The notes below the pieces were generated by a model that saw only the letters and a list, made by a program, of their open reading frames with translations, was not told the origin of the DNA and made no database searches. Shown here piece after piece: positions 6,792 to 10,833 of a stretch of DNA of 10,833 nt; the first letter of the stretch is position 1; the number at the start of each line of letters is the position of its first letter. The position numbers were made by a program, and so were the translations under genes. The DNA is from Legionella sp. (GTDB lineage Bacteria; Pseudomonadota; Gammaproteobacteria; Legionellales; Legionellaceae), in assembly GCA_004297865.1 (NCBI GenBank), contig SCSO01000270.1, positions 1-10,833 of the forward strand. The letters run 5' to 3'.

Positions 6792-6874
6792 TTTTGTAGG
6801 TTGGGTCTTGACCCAACATAACCATTTCATTTTTGTTCAAGATTTTTTGTTGGGTCTTGACCCAACCTACAAAA
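6792..6874. repeat. 83-bp nested palindromic repeat in acnA-holA spacer
   Basis: Outer inverted ends TTTTGTAG (6792-6799) and CTACAAAA (6867-6874) each adjoin the 18-bp palindrome GTTGGGTCTTGACCCAAC, at 6800-6817 and 6849-6866. The 26-bp arms are inverted complements except for the two central bases. The 18-bp cores, each with TT at the centre, are identical in direct orientation. The arms enclose a 31-bp AT-rich middle. In DNA or RNA this could fold as a cruciform with two hairpin arms. Similar GTAGGTTGGGTC-type palindromes are, as I recall, dispersed in Legionella and other Proteobacteria. No target duplication or coding capacity is visible. Confidence 0.75.
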
Positions 6875-6898
6875 GAGGATTCCCGCCTGCGCGGGAAT
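6871..6898 (-). terminator. Palindrome after acnA, probable terminator (dRS3-like)
   Basis: ATTCCCGCCTGCGCGGGAAT at 6879-6898 is an 8-bp perfect stem with a 4-nt loop, starting 8 bp after the acnA stop. On the minus strand it is followed by CCTCTTTT, so it could act as an intrinsic terminator for acnA. It also fits the 20-bp neisserial dRS3 pattern ATTCCC-N8-GGGAAT, so it may be a dispersed repeat that doubles as a terminator. Confidence 0.6.
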
Positions 6899-6906
6899 GA
6901 CCAAAT

Positions 6907-9582
6907 TTAAGCGCAGAGATTACGTAATACGTATTGTAATATCCCGCCATTTTTGTAGTAGTTCAATTCATCAGCAGTATCAATACGACAAAGTGCTTGG
7001 ATTTCATCATTGATTCCATTCGCTCTTTGTATAGTGACTTTCACCATAGCACTTGGTTTTAAGCTATCGGATATGTCAATACTGATACGTTCACTACCAT
7101 CTAAGCTTAAGGTATGACGAGTCATGCCATCGATAAACTGTAAAGGAAGAACCCCCATACCAATTAGGTTGGAACGGTGAATGCGTTCAAAGCTTTCGGT
7201 AATGACTGCTTTTACGCCTAAGAGGTTAGTTCCTTTCGCTGCCCAATCACGTGAAGAACCGGTACCGTATTCCTTACCTGCAATCACGACCAAATCGTGT
7301 TTCTCAGCTTGATACAACATCGCTGCATTGTAAATGGGCATAACTTCGCCAGTAGGTATAAAACGGGTGATACCACCTTCTTGGCCTGGAGTCATTTCAT
7401 TACGAATACGAATATTGGCAAAAGTTCCACGCATCATCACCTCATGGTTGCCCCGACGAGAACCATAAGAGTTAAAGTCTTTTTCCTCCACTCCTTTGGA
7501 CAGTAAATAAATACCTGCTGGAGAGCTGGCTTTGATAGAACCTGCTGGAGAAATATGATCAGTAGTAATTGAGTCACCAAATAAAGCTAAAATATAAGCT
7601 TGTTTCACTGGATTAATTGGTTCTGGCTTAGCCTTTAAATGATCGAAGAAGGGTGGGTGTTGAATATAAGTTGAAGAAGAATTCCACTCATAGGTTTTAC
7701 CTGTGCTCGTCTTGATTGCTTGCCATTGTTCATCCCCTAGGAATACTTCCGCATATTCTTTGCGGAACATGCCTCCGGTGACTTTACTCACTTCCGCTGC
7801 AACTTCTGCGTTGGTTGGCCAAATGTCTTTTAAATAAACATCATTACCCTCAGGATCTTGGCCTAAAGGTTCTTTGCTTAAATCTTGAGTTGTATTACCA
7901 CTCAAGGCATAAGCTACCACTAAAGGTGGAGAAGCTAACCAGTTGGCTCTTACTTGCGGATGTACGCGGCCTTCGAAATTACGGTTTCCGGATAATACCG
8001 CGGAAACGACCAAATCATTTTCGGTTACGCAATGTGCAATCGCATCAGGTAAAGGGCCAGAGTTACCAATACAAGTGGTGCAGCCATAACCCACTAAATT
8101 AAAACCTAATTGATCTAAATAAGTTTGTAAGCCAGTATGTTTTAAATAATCAGTGACTACCTTAGAGCCGGGCGCTAAAGAGGATTTAACCCAAGGTTTA
8201 CGTTGTAAGCCTTTTTCTAGGGCTTTTTTAGCGACTAAACCTGCAGCCATTAATACGCTAGGGTTGGATGTATTGGTGCAGCTGGTAATTGCAGCAATCA
8301 CTACGTTACCGTGCTTCATTTCATAGTCATGATTTTTTACGGCAAAACTCATCTCTTTTTCTTTGTCTTTGCCTATTTCTTTTAAGAACGCATCAAATTC
8401 AAGAGGTAAAGTATGGAGATTAACTTTGTCTTGAGGTCTCTTAGGGCCTGCCAAAGAAGGCTCAACTGTGGCCAAATCTAACTGTAAACTGTCGGTGAAT
8501 ATAGGATCAACGCAATCTTTGTCATACCACATGCCTTGCGCTTTAGCATACGCTTCGACTAAGGCAATAGTATGAGCATCACGACCAGTCAATTCTAAAT
8601 ATTTAATGGTTTCTTTATCGACAGGGAAGAAACCACAGGTTGCACCGTATTCTGGAGCCATGTTAGATATGGTGGCACGATCAGCCAAAGGTAAATCTGT
8701 AAGACCTGGGCCATAAAATTCAACAAACTTACCCACCACGCCTTTTTTACGGAGCATTTGGGTCACGGTTAACACTAAATCGGTTGCGGTAATCCCTTCT
8801 TGTAATTTACCGGATAATTTAAAGCCGATGACCTCAGGAATTAACATGGAAACGGGTTGGCCTAACATCGCCGCTTCGGCTTCTATACCACCCACACCCC
8901 AACCTAAAACGCCCAAACCATTAATCATGGTGGTGTGAGAGTCAGTACCTACCAACGTATCAGGATAAGCATAAAGCTGCCCATCATCTTCTGAATGCCA
9001 AACGGTTTTGCCTAAATACTCTAGGTTAACCTGATGGCAAATACCGGTGCCGGGTGGAACAACTTGGAAGTTATTGAAAGCTTTTTGTCCCCAACGTAAG
9101 AATTCATAACGCTCATTATTGCGTTCCATTTCAATTTCAGTATTGACATGTAGCGAATCCTTTGTACCAAATTTGTCCACCATAACCGAATGGTCAATGA
9201 CTAAATCAACAGGAGAAAGTGGGGAAATTTTGTCAGGGTTCCCGCCCATTTTGACGATGGCGGTACGCATGGCTGCTAAATCTACTACGGCTGGAACGCC
9301 GGTGAAGTCTTGCATCAGTACGCGTGCGGGTCTAAAAGCGATTTCGTGTTGGGAGGTTTTGGTTCGTAACCAATCAGCAAGAGCCTTAATGTCCTCAGTT
9401 TTGACCGTATTACTATCTTCAAAGCGAAGTAAGTTTTCAAATAGTACTTTAAGGGAATAGGGGAGTCTGCTGATCCCTTTGAAATTTTTGGTTTCGGCTT
9501 CCGGCAAGCTGTAATAATTATAGGTTTTGTCACCTACCTGCAATTGACGTTTGGTTCCTAAACTATCATGACCGACTTTCAT
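6907..9582 (-). CDS. acnA: Aconitate hydratase A (IRP1-type aconitase)
   Basis: Aconitase isomerises citrate to isocitrate through cis-aconitate in the TCA cycle, using a [4Fe-4S] cluster in the cytosol. The 891-residue protein is full length for the AcnA/IRP1 family. Cluster cysteines are C435 (in SCTNTSNPS), C501 and C504 (in GCTTCIGNSGP). LVGTDSHTTMINGLGVLGWG (210-229) is the family active-site region, and the C-terminal swivel domain has GDSITTDHISPAG and KEYGTGSSRDWAAKG. AGGAG (9592-9596) is 9 nt upstream of the ATG. The major iron-containing protein of L. pneumophila is known to be an aconitase of this type. IRP1-type aconitases can bind RNA when the cluster is lost; that is a family property, not shown here. 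The gene is divergent from fliK and ends at a hairpin. Confidence 0.98.
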   Translation of the reverse strand: MKVGHDSLGTKRQLQVGDKTYNYYSLPEAETKNFKGISRLPYSLKVLFENLLRFEDSNTVKTEDIKALADWLRTKTSQHEIAFRPARVLMQDFTGVPAVVDLAAMRTAIVKMGGNPDKISPLSPVDLVIDHSVMVDKFGTKDSLHVNTEIEMERNNERYEFLRWGQKAFNNFQVVPPGTGICHQVNLEYLGKTVWHSEDDGQLYAYPDTLVGTDSHTTMINGLGVLGWGVGGIEAEAAMLGQPVSMLIPEVIGFKLSGKLQEGITATDLVLTVTQMLRKKGVVGKFVEFYGPGLTDLPLADRATISNMAPEYGATCGFFPVDKETIKYLELTGRDAHTIALVEAYAKAQGMWYDKDCVDPIFTDSLQLDLATVEPSLAGPKRPQDKVNLHTLPLEFDAFLKEIGKDKEKEMSFAVKNHDYEMKHGNVVIAAITSCTNTSNPSVLMAAGLVAKKALEKGLQRKPWVKSSLAPGSKVVTDYLKHTGLQTYLDQLGFNLVGYGCTTCIGNSGPLPDAIAHCVTENDLVVSAVLSGNRNFEGRVHPQVRANWLASPPLVVAYALSGNTTQDLSKEPLGQDPEGNDVYLKDIWPTNAEVAAEVSKVTGGMFRKEYAEVFLGDEQWQAIKTSTGKTYEWNSSSTYIQHPPFFDHLKAKPEPINPVKQAYILALFGDSITTDHISPAGSIKASSPAGIYLLSKGVEEKDFNSYGSRRGNHEVMMRGTFANIRIRNEMTPGQEGGITRFIPTGEVMPIYNAAMLYQAEKHDLVVIAGKEYGTGSSRDWAAKGTNLLGVKAVITESFERIHRSNLIGMGVLPLQFIDGMTRHTLSLDGSERISIDISDSLKPSAMVKVTIQRANGINDEIQALCRIDTADELNYYKNGGILQYVLRNLCA

Positions 9583-9612
9583 AAAGAAGAACTCCTGGAT
9601 TCAAAAGAGTAA

Positions 9613-9618
9613 ATGATA
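9613..9618 (-). promoter_or_regulatory. Weak candidate -10 box for acnA
   Basis: TATCAT on the minus strand lies 30 nt before the acnA ATG, in an AT-rich context, and would place the transcript start near 9606. No good -35 hexamer is found 16-18 nt upstream. acnA must be read from this 143-bp divergent spacer or from beyond it, but the exact promoter is uncertain. Confidence 0.25.
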
Positions 9619-9679
9619 CCGTAAATTTAGGAATATTTCATTCGACTCAAGAGGAAAAATGCTGGGCATTGATAGTCTT

Positions 9680-9695
9680 TGGTACGAAATTTGCT
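9680..9695 (+). promoter_or_regulatory. Sigma-54 (RpoN) promoter of fliK
   Basis: TGGTAC (9680-9685), a 5-nt spacer and TTGCT (9691-9695) match the sigma-54 consensus TGGCAC-N5-TTGCW. The invariant GG and GC dinucleotides are at the correct -24/-12 spacing, and only the C at position 4 of the -24 element differs. The predicted start is near 9706, leaving a leader of about 20 nt with its Shine-Dalgarno at 9713-9718. Flagellar genes of this tier in Legionella are known to depend on RpoN with FleQ. No FleQ site could be defined by eye. Confidence 0.85.
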
Positions 9696-9725
9696 TCATC
9701 AATTTATCGAACAAGGAGCGTCGAA

Positions 9726-10833
9726 ATGATTGAGCTAAATAACCTGATCTTAAATCCCGCTGCGAGTATTGATCCTCAATTGACTACCACGGAACTTCCT
9801 GATGGAGAATTACTCAATTCATCAATAGATGCGGAAGATTCTGATGAGCCTATTAGCCTTGATCCGAACTCCTTTGTCATTTTAATGGCACAAGTTTTGA
9901 CGGCAACTCAAGAAGTGACCGAAATTAATACAAGTAATGTGGCGGAAGTGGCACCAACGATTACGGATGTAGTTCAAGAGTCTATACAGCAATTGAATGC
10001 TGCAGAAGTGGAGAATCCCCAACTACAAGCCACACCAGAAGCAGCACCTCTAGAACTTGACACCAATATTGCTATGACCTGGATTAATTCTGAGAGTTAT
10101 ATCCCACCACAGACTGCTACTAATGAACAAACAGCGATTCAGCCAACTGATCTTTCAGAGAACACGCAAGAACTCCTCCCTGAAGAGATAGTAAAGGCTA
10201 TGAATTTGTTTACTGAGAAGAAAGATAGAACAATAGTGGAAAAGCTTCCGACTATGATTAAGACGGATATGAATGTGCAAGCAGATCCCAATGTAAATCT
10301 AACTCAGAATTTAAAAAACATACCGATTAGTGCTTCGCAAGAAGAACCTTCGCCTAATAGTATCCTAGTAGCTAATGCAGCGCCTATAACCGCCAATGCC
10401 ATTTTAAGTCCGGCTCATTTGGAAGTGATTGCAAAAGTAAACCTAGATACTGACAATCCTATTAATGAATTGCAAACAATAATCAGCAATCCAGGATTGG
10501 ATATACCCGCTAGCAAAACCAATATAGATGTAAAAACCCTAAGCATTCCTGTAGAAGTCGGCAGTCCACATTGGGGTGAAAAATTTGCGGAACACATTGT
10601 GTGGATGAGCCAACAAGGCGTTAAATCAGCTTTGATTAAAGTTCATCCTGAAGATTTAGGACCAATTGAAATCAGTATTAAAGTAGTGAAAAATGTGGCA
10701 ACCGTGACTATTAGCAGCCACAGTACTCATGTCTGTAATATAGTGGATCAATCCATGCCCAAATTGCGGGAAATGATGGCTGAGCAGGGTTTAAATTTAG
10801 CGGAAGTCAACATCAGCGCGGATGGCAATTCTC
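9726..10833 (+). CDS. fliK: Flagellar hook-length control protein FliK, 3' end cut
   Basis: FliK measures hook length and switches the flagellar export gate (FlhB) from rod/hook to filament substrates. 369 codons run open to the right edge without a stop. The N-terminal part (about 1-275) is a low-complexity ruler-like region rich in Glu, Asn, Thr, Pro and Ala, with a hydrophobic patch FVILMAQVLTA near 50-60. The conserved C-terminal Flg_hook domain starts near residue 279 (GSPHWGEKFAEHIVWM), continues through LIKVHPEDLGPIEISIKV and reaches LREMMAEQGLNLAEVNIS (347-364). Only the acidic tail is missing. The start is supported by AAGGAG at 9713-9718, 7 nt before the ATG, and by the sigma-54 promoter upstream. 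Its sequence is divergent, as usual for FliK, but the domain is clear. Confidence 0.93.
   Translation, partial: MIELNNLILNPAASIDPQLTTTELPDGELLNSSIDAEDSDEPISLDPNSFVILMAQVLTATQEVTEINTSNVAEVAPTITDVVQESIQQLNAAEVENPQLQATPEAAPLELDTNIAMTWINSESYIPPQTATNEQTAIQPTDLSENTQELLPEEIVKAMNLFTEKKDRTIVEKLPTMIKTDMNVQADPNVNLTQNLKNIPISASQEEPSPNSILVANAAPITANAILSPAHLEVIAKVNLDTDNPINELQTIISNPGLDIPASKTNIDVKTLSIPVEVGSPHWGEKFAEHIVWMSQQGVKSALIKVHPEDLGPIEISIKVVKNVATVTISSHSTHVCNIVDQSMPKLREMMAEQGLNLAEVNISADGNS

Noticed and set aside
7297..9533. Several small frames antisense to or out of frame with acnA (7297-7506, 7815-8102, 9119-9460, 9315-9533)
   Set aside because: AcnA is intact and highly conserved through all these positions; none has a ribosome-binding site or known motif.
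10415..10597. Minus-strand 60-codon frame inside fliK
   Set aside because: It is antisense to the fliK linker and the start of the Flg_hook domain, and there is no promoter or ribosome-binding site.

Overview
The window looks like a chromosomal segment of a gammaproteobacterium, most probably a Legionella species or close relative. I infer this from a flagellin whose start and variable domain resemble Legionella FlaA as I remember it, from the low GC content, and from gene content. No database search was possible, so genus is likely and species is not assigned.

Layout. The left end (1-1289, minus strand) is a flagellin gene cut by the window edge, missing only its C-terminal helix. A 390-bp divergent intergenic region follows. 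It holds a clear sigma-28 promoter for flagellin, a flagellin leader with possible CsrA sites, a roughly 100-bp inverted-repeat element, and a probable sigma-70 promoter for the next operon. The plus-strand block accD-folC-dedD-like-cvpA (1680-5142) is very tightly packed, with overlaps or 1-bp gaps, and has the same order as the E. coli accD-folC-dedD-cvpA group. purF does not follow here. The block collides with the minus-strand genes: cvpA and nadD overlap by 26 bp at their 3' ends. The minus-strand block reads acnA (9582-6907), a repeat-rich spacer, holA (6762-5740) and nadD (5752-5117). Finally, fliK reads rightward from 9726 out of the window, divergent from acnA, behind a textbook sigma-54 -24/-12 promoter and a strong Shine-Dalgarno.

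How it fits together. Two flagellar genes of different regulatory tiers bracket a housekeeping core: fliK (hook-length control, sigma-54) and flagellin (filament, sigma-28). The core covers malonyl-CoA synthesis (AccD), folate polyglutamylation (FolC), envelope functions (SPOR protein, CvpA), the TCA cycle (aconitase), the replicase clamp loader (HolA) and NAD synthesis (NadD). Each flagellar gene shares a divergent intergenic region with a housekeeping gene.

The non-coding parts carry most of the unusual signal: two different palindromic intergenic elements, a 20-bp palindrome fitting the neisserial dRS3 pattern, a hairpin that includes the cvpA stop codon, and a probable TTG start for folC. 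I see no phage, CRISPR, tRNA, rRNA or transposase gene, and no evidence for a wholly new multigene system.
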